Numbered from the stretch's first letter, positions 35,689 to 43,342 are shown. The stretch is 55,840 bases of DNA from Nocardioides agariphilus (GCF_015352445.1 NZ_JADKPO010000029.1:1-55840), one strand, 5' to 3'. Program-made: numbers and translations. The notes: a model not told the origin generated them from the sequence alone.

Positions 35689-36021
35689 ATGGCACTTCCA
35701 GAGGCTGACCTGCACCGCATCCGGCTGTGGGCACGTGAGCGGGTGCCCGAGCACCTGTGGGACGAGCTGAAGGTCGAGGCCGACGTCTCCGACCGACACG
35801 TCGACATCGTCGAGGTGCGGCCACCGTGGGACGGCGTCGGTGAGCACACCCGGTTTCCGATCGCGCGCCTGCGCTACACGAAGTCGACCGGCCAGTGGGC
35901 GATCTACTGGCGCGACCGCAACCTGAAGTTCCACGAGTACAGGCGCAAGCGGCCGACCAAGAACGTTCAGGCGCTCCTGGACCACATCGAGAAGAGCGGC
36001 GACCCGATCTTCTGGGGGTAG
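35689..36021 (+). CDS. DUF3024 protein
   Basis: A 110-residue basic protein, MALPEADLHRIRLWARERVPEHLWDELKVE through KFHEYRRKRPTKNVQALLDHIEKSGDPIFWG, matching the DUF3024 pattern with a central W-x-x-Y/F-strand (GQWAIYWRDRNLKFHEY). Function is unknown. It is divergent from hsdR with a 35-bp gap; I take the ATG at 35689, though GTG 35686 is immediately upstream. Its last 26 bases (GDPIFWG-stop) are duplicated exactly at 37437-37462. Confidence 0.75.
   Translation: MALPEADLHRIRLWARERVPEHLWDELKVEADVSDRHVDIVEVRPPWDGVGEHTRFPIARLRYTKSTGQWAIYWRDRNLKFHEYRRKRPTKNVQALLDHIEKSGDPIFWG
35996..36021 (+). repeat. 26-bp direct repeat, copy 1 (DUF3024 3' end)
   Basis: The last 26 bases of the DUF3024 gene recur identically at 37437-37462. 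The flanking sequences on either side do not match, so only the gene's end was copied or retained. Confidence 0.85.
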
Positions 36022-36097
36022 CCAGTTCGTGCTCGGGAGGCCAGCTATTCACCATCCTCGGCAGTAGGGCTCAATATTGCTCGGTACGGTAGACGCT

Positions 36098-36111
36098 GGT
36101 ACTTTGGTACC
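36098..36111. promoter_or_regulatory. inverted-repeat operator candidate
   Basis: GGTACTTTGGTACC is a 5-bp inverted repeat with a 4-nt loop, 10-25 bp before the ribosome binding site (GAAGGAGGG) of the small antitoxin-like gene at 36131. Autorepression by its product is inferred. Confidence 0.45.
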
Positions 36112-36130
36112 CGAGAAGGAGGGCAGCGTT

Positions 36131-36391
36131 ATGGCTACTGCTACTGCGCCGATCAAGGTCGACGCCGCCACTGACGAGCTCGTGTCGCATGCAGCTCACT
36201 TCATGTCCCGTTCGAAGAAGGACATCGTTGACGCTGCCGTACGGGAGTACATCGACGCGCACCGCGACGAGATCAACGCCGGGATCAAGGCTGCGCTCGG
36301 CCAGCTCAACGGCACCGACGCCGCTGCTGTGTCGCTCATGACCGGCCTCAGCGGCGAAGAGCTCGACGACCTCGGCGGCATGCCGAAGTAA
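36131..36391 (+). CDS. small antitoxin-like protein
   Basis: An 86-residue protein. Residues 1-55 (APIKVDAATDELVSHAAHFMSRSKKDIVDAAVREYIDAHRDEIN) look like a ribbon-helix-helix DNA-binding unit, and the acidic tail (SGEELDDLGGMPK) resembles a toxin-binding region. A strong GAAGGAGGG precedes the ATG at 36131. The usual following toxin is not recognisable; the next gene, 51 bp downstream, is an unknown 259-residue protein. An orphan antitoxin or the first half of a new pair are both possible. Confidence 0.7.
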   Translation: MATATAPIKVDAATDELVSHAAHFMSRSKKDIVDAAVREYIDAHRDEINAGIKAALGQLNGTDAAAVSLMTGLSGEELDDLGGMPK

Positions 36392-36442
36392 CCGACGCAT
36401 CGCCTCCCCTGGACCGTCGGACCTGGCCGCTAGATTCGCCAC

Positions 36443-37222
36443 ATGGTCTCGGAACCGGTCGGCGTGCGCCCAACCGAGCGCTGCCTCGGTGATCTTGGGG
36501 TTGAACTGCCAGATCTCGGGGTCCGCCTGGAAGAGATCGATCAGCCGGTCATCGTGAGCGCCCAGGCGGTCCCTGAACAGCGGGACGCAGGCGGCGCCGA
36601 GCGCGTCGTCGCGCTCACCGACCGCGTCTGGTTCAAGGTCAAGACCAGCGACCATCGCGCCGCCGTGACCGAGCTCCGCGGCACTGATCTCCCGGACTGG
36701 GTGCGCCCGAGCCGAGGGGCATGGTGGATCGGGGCCGCTGGCCGGCGCCAAGCGGACAGCGCCCAGCGCGACTTCTACGCCACGCTGCAGCGAGAGTGCA
36801 CGACGGGGAAGACCGTCTCCTCGGATCACCTGCTCCCTGCCGAGTGGGACTGGAAGCGCCTCGCTGCAGAACAGGCCGTCGCGTGGCGGCGCGAGATGAA
36901 GAGCATGGTCATCCGGCTCGTCGCGATGTCCCTGAAGAGCGGCAGCCTTGCCGTCGCCGAGTTCCGAAACCACCGGATCAAGGCCCTCGTCCGGGCAGAG
37001 AACGGGCACGAGGCCTACCTCGCGATCATTGCCGAGGGAGTGCCGGACCCGCAGATGTTCGCGCTGCTCCTCGACTGCGTCCCGGGTGTCGCGCCCGGGG
37101 ACTGGCAGCCTGAACCGTCGCCCCTGGCGGAGATGAGCCCTGGCTCGGGCGAGATCATCTGGTCGACGCTGTTCCCGTCCGAGGTCGCCAACGAGATCCT
37201 CGACCTGGACGGCGATGACTGA
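36443..37222 (+). CDS. hypothetical protein downstream of antitoxin-like gene
   Basis: A 259-residue acidic protein of no recognised family. The core begins VWFKVKTSDHRAAVTELRGTDLPDWV and contains the helical VAWRREMKSMVIRLVAMSLKSGSLAVAEFRNHRIKALV, ending ILDLDGDD. The first 37 residues have poor protein-like composition. A GTG at 36554 (VSAQAVPEQ) is an alternative start. No catalytic motif is visible. It ends 5 bp before the att-like module at 37227. It could be the partner of the antitoxin-like gene, inferred from adjacency only. Confidence 0.5.
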   Translation: MVSEPVGVRPTERCLGDLGVELPDLGVRLEEIDQPVIVSAQAVPEQRDAGGAERVVALTDRVWFKVKTSDHRAAVTELRGTDLPDWVRPSRGAWWIGAAGRRQADSAQRDFYATLQRECTTGKTVSSDHLLPAEWDWKRLAAEQAVAWRREMKSMVIRLVAMSLKSGSLAVAEFRNHRIKALVRAENGHEAYLAIIAEGVPDPQMFALLLDCVPGVAPGDWQPEPSPLAEMSPGSGEIIWSTLFPSEVANEILDLDGDD

Positions 37223-37226
37223 GGTT

Positions 37227-37332
37227 CAGCGGTCCGCAAATAGTCCGCAAGAAGTCCGGCCGAGGCCGATTCACGCCAACGATGTCCAACGGTCCCGCGA
37301 GCGCGTTTCCGCAGGTCATCCCTCGTTTTCCG
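37227..37332. repeat. 106-bp attachment-module repeat, copy A left part
   Basis: Begins with a 30-bp block containing GTCCGCA twice, 11 bp apart (37232 and 37243). It is identical to 38895-38924 and continues as an imperfect repeat of equal length to TTCCG at 37328-37332. Phased direct repeats like these resemble arm-type sites of tyrosine recombinases; that role is inferred. Confidence 0.75.
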
Positions 37333-37396
37333 GCCTCAACCAACGGTGACCGTCAACACCCGAAACCAGGGGTTTTCGTTCCGCTTCAATGTCTAG
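37328..37396. other. attachment-module copy A right part with restored ychF end
   Basis: ACCAACGGTGACCG at 37339 is followed by TTCCGCTTCAATGTCTAG (37379-37396), which codes for FRFNV-stop, the C-terminus of YchF. A second copy of this right part lies at 44162-44226. It marks the right end of the restriction-system segment. Confidence 0.65.
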
Positions 37397-37436
37397 CGTC
37401 TTCGGGAATCGCCGGTAGGCGTTGAGGGTTGCGGGC

Positions 37437-37462
37437 GCGGCGACCCGATCTTCTGGGGGTAG
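37437..37462 (+). repeat. 26-bp direct repeat, copy 2 (DUF3024 tail remnant)
   Basis: An exact copy of the DUF3024 gene end, 1.4 kb downstream, without the rest of the gene. The following 37463-37660 has no recognisable gene. A short open stretch around 37470-37580 has protein-like composition and may be a gene remnant. Confidence 0.8.
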
Positions 37463-37660
37463 TGAACTCGAGTCCAGAGTGTGTCTCCGGTGGCGCAGTG
37501 GGCTTCGCCATCCGGCTGTACGTGTCGGCTGGAATAGACGATGGCGACACGGTCGACGCGACCGTAATCACTGGCTTCGTCCCGCGTGGACGAGATCGTC
37601 AGCGGACACGCCGGTCCTCGCGTTGATCCTGTTCGCTTGACCTAGAGACTTGCCACAAGT

Positions 37661-37706
37661 GTTTCTCATTATTGACTTGAAGGACCAAATGGCTAAAATG
37701 AGAAAC
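37661..37706 (+). promoter_or_regulatory. leaderless promoter within an operator, toxin-antitoxin operon
   Basis: A perfect 10-bp inverted repeat GTTTCTCATT (37661-37670) and AATGAGAAAC (37697-37706) encloses TTGACT (37672-37677) and, after 16 bp, TAAAAT (37694-37699). The ATG at 37707 follows the -10 by 7 bp, so the mRNA should be leaderless. Binding of the XRE protein to the repeat would block the promoter. Confidence 0.8.
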
Positions 37707-38168
37707 ATGCCAGCTCCTAGCCCGTACACGAGCCCCGAGCAACAGGCGGACCTCGAACGCCTAGGCGCCCGGCTGCGCGAACGCCGAAAAGCCCTCGGTG
37801 TCACGGTAGTCGCCTGTGCCGAAGCTGCTGGCGTGTCGCGCGTCACCCTGCACAGGATCGAGGCAGGCAACCCCTCGGTCACGATCGGCGCCTACGTCAA
37901 CGTTGCAGCCGCACTCGGACTTCACCTCGTCGTCCCGATCCTCGACGCTCCAGCAGCGGAACCGGCGACGATCACGGTCGGCGACTACCCCGGCCTGCGC
38001 ACGCTGGCCTGGCAGACCGACGCCGGCACCACCATCACCGAGACGGAGGCACTCAACCTCTACGAACGCGGCTGGCGGCACCTCAACCAGGAGGCGCTAA
38101 CGGACCACGAGAAAGCGTTCATCCAGCACCTCGCGGACACCTACAGCAACGGGAGGCTCCTTGTTTAG
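37707..38168 (+). CDS. XRE-family antitoxin of an AbiEii-type toxin-antitoxin pair
   Basis: A 153-residue protein with an XRE/Cro helix-turn-helix (about residues 18-75, LGARLRERRKALGVTVVACAEAAGVSRVTLHRIEAGNPSVTIGAYVNVAAALGL) and a C-terminal toxin-interacting region (about 95-150). The ATG at 37707 is preferred over the upstream start of the 172-residue frame because the promoter's -10 lies inside that extension. It overlaps the toxin gene by 8 bp and probably represses its own promoter. Confidence 0.85.
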   Translation: MPAPSPYTSPEQQADLERLGARLRERRKALGVTVVACAEAAGVSRVTLHRIEAGNPSVTIGAYVNVAAALGLHLVVPILDAPAAEPATITVGDYPGLRTLAWQTDAGTTITETEALNLYERGWRHLNQEALTDHEKAFIQHLADTYSNGRLLV

Positions 38169-38883
38169 GCGGCTGCACCATCAACAGGTGGCCGAGGTGC
38201 TGTCGATCCTCGACGCACCGCTCCTGGCAGAGCACAACTGCTGGTTCGGAGGCGGGACCGCGATCGTCCTTGCCAACGGCGAGTTCCGCGAATCGGTTGA
38301 CATCGACTTCCTGGTCTCCGACCCGAAGTCCTACCGCGCGCTGCGCCAGATGGTCAGGGACCACGGGCTCGACGCTCTGGCCACACGCGAACTGGACCTG
38401 GGTCGAACAACCTCTGTTGACGGTTACGGGATCAGGACCTCGGTGCTCGTTGCGGGGGTTGCGATCAAGTTCGAGATCATCCATGAAGGCCGCATCGACC
38501 TCGACACTCCCGCCCCCGACGATGAGATCTGCGGGTTACGGATCCTGACGCGAACCGACCAGGTCGCAACCAAGCTGCTCGCCAACGACGACCGTTGGGA
38601 AGACACGTCGACGTTCAGCCGCGACCTGATCGACCTAGCCATGATGAAACCCGACATCGTCGCCCTGAAGGCCGGCGCGCGCAAGGCAGTCGATGCATAC
38701 GGCAACACGGTTGGCGAGAGCCTCAACAAAGCAGTCACCTACCTCCGAGATCGCCCGCAACGTCTTGACGAATGCATCCGCGCACTCAAGATCGACGCGC
38801 CCCGAGCAGCTGTCTGGCAGAGCATCCGCGACCTGTCCGCAAGATGCTCGAAGATCGAAGGTCTACGTCGGAGCTCGGACTAG
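38161..38883 (+). CDS. AbiEii/AbiGii-family nucleotidyltransferase toxin
   Basis: A 240-residue nucleotidyltransferase-fold protein. The motif FGGGTAIVLANGEFRESVDIDFLVSD contains the GG(T/S) and DxD metal-binding residues of the AbiEii toxin family, members of which block growth by modifying tRNA or other targets. IKFEIIHEG would supply the third acidic residue. The TTG start at 38161 follows GGGAGG at 38151 and lies within the antitoxin gene. This pair can act in phage defence by abortive infection, as known for AbiE; this role is not shown here. Confidence 0.85.
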   Translation: MFRRLHHQQVAEVLSILDAPLLAEHNCWFGGGTAIVLANGEFRESVDIDFLVSDPKSYRALRQMVRDHGLDALATRELDLGRTTSVDGYGIRTSVLVAGVAIKFEIIHEGRIDLDTPAPDDEICGLRILTRTDQVATKLLANDDRWEDTSTFSRDLIDLAMMKPDIVALKAGARKAVDAYGNTVGESLNKAVTYLRDRPQRLDECIRALKIDAPRAAVWQSIRDLSARCSKIEGLRRSSD

Positions 38884-38894
38884 CCTTGACCGTC

Positions 38895-39000
38895 CAGCGG
38901 TCCGCAAATAGTCCGCAAGAAGTCGCGCGGAGCCCGTTTCTGACCAACGGCTGCCAACGGCTCGCGAGCAGCGTTTGCCCAGGTCAGAGGCCCTTTTCCG
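38895..39000. repeat. 106-bp attachment-module repeat, copy B
   Basis: Copy of 37227-37332: the first 30 bp are identical and the rest imperfect but of exactly the same length, ending in TTCCG (38996-39000). Unlike copy A it is not followed by its right half, which appears instead at 44162. Confidence 0.75.
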
Positions 39001-39040
39001 ACATGGCGGTTGGCGCATCGCCGACTCCGGAAACTGCCGC

Positions 39041-39063
39041 GGTCCGCATGCGGTCCGCAAGAA
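39041..39063. repeat. third GTCCGCA phased direct-repeat site
   Basis: GTCCGCA occurs at 39042 and 39053, again 11 bp apart, in a context GGTCCGCATGCGGTCCGCAA close to copies A and B but otherwise without the surrounding repeat. No gene is seen in 38884-39127. Confidence 0.6.
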
Positions 39064-39127
39064 ACCGTCACATCTGCCTGCGATCGCACGTCGACCCTTG
39101 CGCGGTGAGCGCACCCAGCCGATAGAC

Positions 39128-39436
39128 CTACTGGCCCGTCCACTCTTCCTCGACCGTCAGGTCGACGTACTCCGGCGGGCCGTCTTGGATGTCGTCCACC
39201 ATCGCGCGGACGCCCTGGAGCGCCTCCACGCGACGCGGATCCCGCTCGCGCGCGCGTGCCTTCTCCTCGCTCTCGAACACGACCAGTGTGTACACCAGGC
39301 GCGGGTCCTTCTGGTCACGCATCGTGAGCCTGCGTACCAGCCCCGATCCCGGCTGTTCAGCGTCGCGCAGCGCCTGGGACAGGCCTGCGACGTCCTTGTC
39401 CGGTTTCACGGGCATCTTGATGAGTTGCGCCCACAT
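39128..39436 (-). CDS. small ABM/Dabb-like alpha+beta protein
   Basis: A 102-residue protein, MWAQLIKMPVKPDKDVAGLSQALRDAEQPGSGLVRRLTMRDQKDPRLVYTLVVFESEEKARA, with the beta-alpha-beta pattern of dimeric ferredoxin-like-fold proteins (antibiotic biosynthesis monooxygenase-like). No catalytic residue can be assigned. GGAAGGAAGG upstream fixes the ATG at 39436. It is probably co-transcribed with the SnoaL-like gene upstream of it on the same strand. The long 427-residue frame through this locus is an artefact. Confidence 0.75.
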   Translation of the reverse strand: MWAQLIKMPVKPDKDVAGLSQALRDAEQPGSGLVRRLTMRDQKDPRLVYTLVVFESEEKARARERDPRRVEALQGVRAMVDDIQDGPPEYVDLTVEEEWTGQ

Positions 39437-39531
39437 GTGCCTTCCTTCCCTGTCGCGATCAGATCTGGTCGATATCGAGGTCGAGCAGCTCCTGGGACGC
39501 CGCCAGCCTTGACTAGGACGGCCGGCAGCGG

Positions 39532-39951
39532 CTACGCCGGAGCGCCGGCCGGTACGACGCCGAGCTGCTGCATGAGCGAGAGCATGTCGGCGACACCCCA
39601 GTGCTCGCAGACCCGGCCGGCTTCGTCGAACCGCATGATGTCGATGAGCTGCATGTCGACGCTGGCGCCGGTCGGCGGGATCCCCATGAAGCTGCCCCGG
39701 TGGGTCCCCGCGACCGTGACTCGAGCCACGGTCTTGTCTCCGTCTGCGACCAGGTCCTCGACGCTCATGCTCATGTCCGGAAAAGCCCCGAGCAGGGCGC
39801 GGAAGAAGTCGAGGGTTCCTTCCTTGGTGGCAGGGAACCCGGGCGCTCCCTGGTGCTCGATGAAGTCGTCCGCGACCAGGTCGCCGAACCCGGCGATGTC
39901 TCCGGCGTTGATCAGCTCGTAGGTTCTCCGCATCGTCGCAGCGTGCTCCAC
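39532..39951 (-). CDS. SnoaL-like polyketide cyclase/ester cyclase family protein
   Basis: A 139-residue NTF2-fold protein. MRRTYELINAGDIAGFGDLVADDFIEHQGAPGF, AFPDMSMSVEDLVADGDKTVARVTVAGTHRGSFMGIPPTGASVDM and IMRFDEAGRVCEHWGVADML are the SnoaL-like pattern with the family's conserved His and Asp. GTG start at 39951. Members are polyketide cyclases or hydrolases; a substrate cannot be named. It is adjacent to the LuxR regulator with a palindrome at 40028 in between, which suggests control by that regulator. Confidence 0.88.
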   Translation of the reverse strand: MEHAATMRRTYELINAGDIAGFGDLVADDFIEHQGAPGFPATKEGTLDFFRALLGAFPDMSMSVEDLVADGDKTVARVTVAGTHRGSFMGIPPTGASVDMQLIDIMRFDEAGRVCEHWGVADMLSLMQQLGVVPAGAPA

Positions 39952-40027
39952 GGTGGCTCTCCCATTCGTCGCGTTGCAGCCTGCGCGACTGCATGCCGTC
40001 GAATGTGCCGGAGCCCCGCGGGGACAA

Positions 40028-40047
40028 CATCACTCGATCGAGTGATG
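40028..40047. promoter_or_regulatory. perfect 20-bp palindrome, regulator-site candidate 1
   Basis: CATCACTCGATCGAGTGATG is a perfect palindrome overlapping the stop codon of the LuxR gene and lying upstream of the SnoaL-like gene. A near copy lies at the other end of the same gene (42945-42964). It may be an operator for the LuxR regulator; a chance coincidence with coding sequence is less likely given the second copy. Confidence 0.65.
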
Positions 40048-42855
40048 CACCACGGTGGCGAGCGCGACCCGATTCGATACGCCGAGCTTGGCGAACACAT
40101 GCCGGAGGTGGGTGTTCACGGTGTGCGGCGAGATGTACATGCGGCGGGCCACAGCGCCGTTCGTGAGGCCCTCGGAAACCAGCAGCGACACCGCCCGCTC
40201 CGTGGCGGTGAGACTGTCCCAGCCTTCTGCGGGTCGACTCCTGGACCCGCGCGCGCCGGGATGGGCGCCGAGCGACCGCAGCTCGGCCCGAACCCGGCCG
40301 GCCCAGGCATCGGCGCCTGCTGCCTCGTAGCGGGTCAGGGCCTCGCTCAGCAGCGTCGCTGCCTCGTCCCGCCACCCGCCCTGCGCCAGCAGGCTTGCCG
40401 CGTCCTCGCACGCGCCGGCGTGCTCCAACAAGAGGGGCGCCCGACGAGCGTGCGCGGCTGCCTCGATCAGCGCTTCGACGTCGCCGTCGACCAGACCCCG
40501 GCAGCGCAGCGCCAAGCTGCGCACCGTGGGCACCTCCGGTGCCAGTGCCACCCCCGCTGCGACGCTGTCGGCCACCTCGGCGGCGACATCACGATTCCCC
40601 AGTGCCAGGGATAGGCGCACGAGGTCCGGGGCGAGGAAGCGGTGGTAGAAGCGGCTGTCCCGGGCGGCGTCGAAACGCCAGCACCGCACCAACAGGTCGA
40701 AGGCTCCCTGCCGGTCGCCCTCGGACGCCTTCATCCCGGCCGCCGCGAACGCCAGGACTCCGGCGTTGTAGCTCAGCTGCTCGCCCTCCAGCGGTCCGGT
40801 GAGTCCGTCGGCCAGCTCGCGCGCGGCCCGGAGATCTCCCCTGGCGGTCGCGATGATGGTGCGGTAGGCGAGCGACTGTGACGTGAGGAGCTCGTTGCCC
40901 TTCTCCTGCGCGGCCTGCCCGCCGGCGATCAGGCCGGGCAGTGCGTCGTCCCACTCGCCGATGGCAAAGGACGCCTGGGCATCAGCCATCAATGTGTCCG
41001 AGAGCCACCACGCGGAGCCGAACTCGTCGTCCAGAGCCGCCCGAAACGCTGCCCGCGCCTCGCCGACGAGGTCGCAGTCGAACAACGCCAGGCCGAGGAA
41101 GAACTTCGGCTGCAGCGGCAGCGATCTCGTGTCGGGAGAGTCAGCCGCGAGGGCGGCCGCGCGCCGGGCATGTGTCAGCGCCTCGTCGAAGCGGCCTTGC
41201 CGCCCCACCGCCACCATCAACGCCGTCAGCGCCCACACCGACATCGCCGCGTCGCTCGCCTGCTCGGCGATCGCCAGCGCCCGGGCAGCGCCCGACTCGC
41301 CCGCACGGGGGGCCCCGGTGTAGGTGAGAGCCCAACTCTGCTGGGCCAGCATCAGCACCTGGTCGGCGGGCCGCAGCCGGTCAGGGGCGGCGAAGCTGGC
41401 CTCGACCACGGAGGTGAGCTCGTCGGCACGATTCTGCAGGGCCAGCGCGCCGACGAGAGCGACCCGCAACGGGGTGTCCACCTCAGGGGCGTGCTGCCGG
41501 GCGAGCACCGCTTCGGCACGAGCTGACGCCTCGGCCACACCTCCAGCACGCAGCAGCGCCTGCACCACCTCTGCCGACACAAGATCCGCGTCGCGATGAC
41601 CGCCCGATAGCAGCGCCTCGGCACGGCGGAGAAGCTCGAGGGTGACCAGCGGCGCTTGCCCCGACGCCTCACGGGCGGCGTCCCGCAGCCACCCGACGGC
41701 CCGCTCGTCGCCGCGCTCTGCGCCGAGCATCAGATGATCAGCAACCTCCAGCCGATCCGCTCCGGCGGCCATCAGCGCGACCGCGGCCTCGCGATGCAGG
41801 AGGCGGCGAGCCGACACGGGCACCTGCTGATAGATCGCGTCGTGCACGAGCTGATGCCGAAACACGACGCGTTCGTCGACCTCGTCGAGAAGCTGGGCGT
41901 CGAACGCCTCGCTCAGCTGCCCGACGACGTCGGCTGCGGGCCGGCGGGCGACAGCGGCCACATCACGAAGCGACACCGCGTCGCCGAGCACCGCCGTGAC
42001 TTGGAGTAGATCCAGCGTCGGCCTCGGCAGGTCCCGCAGGCGACGAGCCACCAGTTCGCTCAGTGAGGCCGGCAACTCCGAGCTCGTCACGTCGATCTGG
42101 TCGGAGGCGCGGCGCAGCACCCCTTCGTCGACCAGGGAGCGCAGCATTGCGGTGGCCCACAGCGGGTTCCCGCCGGCCTTGGCCAGCATGGCGGTCAGGC
42201 GGGGACCGGGAGCCGCCCCGAGCACGTGAGAGGCGAGGACCGCGACGTCGTCGGACTTCAGCGGTTGTAGGCGCAGGGTGCGCCCGCCGCCGGCCGCCAG
42301 GTCGTCGAACAGCCGGATCACCTCGCCCGGGAGCGGCGATGGTCGGGTGGTCACCACGGTGAGCAGGGGAACGAGCGACAGCTGCCGCACGATCAAGGAG
42401 ATCGTCAACAGGCTCGCGGTGTCCGCCCAGTGGATGTCCTCGGCGACCAGCAGCCCTGGGCGCTCGGCGCACGCCGTCTCCACCAGGTCGACCATCTCCT
42501 CGACGACCCGGTACTGGATGTCGCCGACGACGCCCGGTGCACCGGCGCCCTGGCCGGCCAGCAGCGCGCCGATCGCGGCGCTGCGCGGGTCGGGCGACCG
42601 CGCGCTCACACCCAGCGCAGCAGCAACCACGCCGAACGGACGCGTTCTCTCAAAGGGATGAGCCCGGCCACAGAACACCGCCATGCCACGCGAACGCGCA
42701 TCGTCGACGATGCTCTGGACCAGGCGGGTCTTGCCGATGCCGGCTTCCCCCTCGATCGCCAGCACCGCTGCCCGGCCCTCGCTGAGCCGCCCGACCTCAG
42801 CCGCGGTCAGAGCGAGCTCGGCATCCCGCCCGACCAGCTCGTCCGCAGACGGCAT
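40030..42855 (-). CDS. large ATP-binding LuxR-family regulator (LAL type)
   Basis: A 941-residue cytoplasmic regulator. The N-terminal AAA/STAND ATPase has Walker A IEGEAGIGKTRLV (about 35) and Walker B GLLVAEDIHWAD. A long helical TPR-like region (about 400-860) follows. The C-terminal LuxR HTH (about 880-938) is LTATERAVSLLVSEGLTNGAVARRMYISPHTVNTHLRHVFAKLGVSNR. Start ATG at 42855 (MPSADELVGRD) with GTG 42858 just upstream. It is divergent from a set of small monooxygenase-like genes and is flanked by two palindromes, so it probably governs this cluster. A polyketide or aromatic inducer is speculative. Confidence 0.92.
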   Translation of the reverse strand: MPSADELVGRDAELALTAAEVGRLSEGRAAVLAIEGEAGIGKTRLVQSIVDDARSRGMAVFCGRAHPFERTRPFGVVAAALGVSARSPDPRSAAIGALLAGQGAGAPGVVGDIQYRVVEEMVDLVETACAERPGLLVAEDIHWADTASLLTISLIVRQLSLVPLLTVVTTRPSPLPGEVIRLFDDLAAGGGRTLRLQPLKSDDVAVLASHVLGAAPGPRLTAMLAKAGGNPLWATAMLRSLVDEGVLRRASDQIDVTSSELPASLSELVARRLRDLPRPTLDLLQVTAVLGDAVSLRDVAAVARRPAADVVGQLSEAFDAQLLDEVDERVVFRHQLVHDAIYQQVPVSARRLLHREAAVALMAAGADRLEVADHLMLGAERGDERAVGWLRDAAREASGQAPLVTLELLRRAEALLSGGHRDADLVSAEVVQALLRAGGVAEASARAEAVLARQHAPEVDTPLRVALVGALALQNRADELTSVVEASFAAPDRLRPADQVLMLAQQSWALTYTGAPRAGESGAARALAIAEQASDAAMSVWALTALMVAVGRQGRFDEALTHARRAAALAADSPDTRSLPLQPKFFLGLALFDCDLVGEARAAFRAALDDEFGSAWWLSDTLMADAQASFAIGEWDDALPGLIAGGQAAQEKGNELLTSQSLAYRTIIATARGDLRAARELADGLTGPLEGEQLSYNAGVLAFAAAGMKASEGDRQGAFDLLVRCWRFDAARDSRFYHRFLAPDLVRLSLALGNRDVAAEVADSVAAGVALAPEVPTVRSLALRCRGLVDGDVEALIEAAAHARRAPLLLEHAGACEDAASLLAQGGWRDEAATLLSEALTRYEAAGADAWAGRVRAELRSLGAHPGARGSRSRPAEGWDSLTATERAVSLLVSEGLTNGAVARRMYISPHTVNTHLRHVFAKLGVSNRVALATVVHHSIE

Positions 42856-42944
42856 CACGACGACTCCGCCACGTGCAGAGTCTGCTCCACGCCGGCGCCA
42901 TGATCCAGCGTGGTTGCCCGCCGGTAACAGCGGGAACCTTTCGC

Positions 42945-42964
42945 CATCGCACGATCGAGTGATG
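42945..42964. promoter_or_regulatory. imperfect palindrome, regulator-site candidate 2
   Basis: CATCGCACGATCGAGTGATG differs from the 40028 palindrome at three bases in the left arm. It is centrally placed in the 220-bp gap between divergent LuxR (42855) and the 43076 gene, as expected for a divergent operator. Confidence 0.65.
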
Positions 42965-43075
42965 TCTCCCTTGCCGGTCGAGAGCACGATCGGTCGCGCA
43001 GCCAGATAACCGCAGACTCCGGACGCGCCCCGTCGGCAGGATCACGGACCCCTCCACGCAAGGAGTGAAGAAGAA

Positions 43076-43342
43076 ATGCCCCGAATCGTCATCACCCACG
43101 ATGTCGTCGACATGGAGCGCTGGCTCACAGGCAAGGACGAGCGGGCGGCAGCCATCGGGTCGATCGGCACGGACGTCACCGACCACGTTGCCATGGACGA
43201 CAGCAACCGCGTCGCCGTGACCGCCTCCGTCCACGACATGGACGCCCTACGAGCGCTGGTCGACTCGCCTCCTCCCGAGGTGGCCGCCCAGATGGAAGCG
43301 CATGGCGTAGTCCCGCCCCTGACTGTCTACGTCGAGAAGTAG
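43076..43342 (+). CDS. small hypothetical protein of the LuxR-linked cluster
   Basis: An 88-residue protein, MPRIVITHDVVDMERWLTGKDERAAAIGSIG..., with an alpha+beta pattern suggestive of a ferredoxin-like-fold domain. No name can be given. AAGGAGTGAAGAAGAA lies before the ATG at 43076. It is the first of three genes transcribed away from the LuxR gene, 28 bp before the ABM gene, and probably shares its mRNA. Confidence 0.7.
   Translation: MPRIVITHDVVDMERWLTGKDERAAAIGSIGTDVTDHVAMDDSNRVAVTASVHDMDALRALVDSPPPEVAAQMEAHGVVPPLTVYVEK

Noticed and set aside
36071-37009. 312-residue minus-strand open frame opposite the 259-aa gene
   Set aside because: A short part (around 36430-36640) has fairly protein-like composition, but there is no good start and the plus-strand gene is continuous and better. 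A gene remnant is possible but not supported.
40028-40047. Palindrome as a transcription terminator
   Set aside because: It has no loop (its centre is CGATCG) and a near copy lies in a promoter region. A protein-binding site is more likely.
39128-40411. 427-residue minus-strand open frame
   Set aside because: Only the last 102 residues (from 39436) have a ribosome site and protein-like composition. The rest overlaps the SnoaL-like and LuxR genes in another frame and is low-complexity Arg/Gly.
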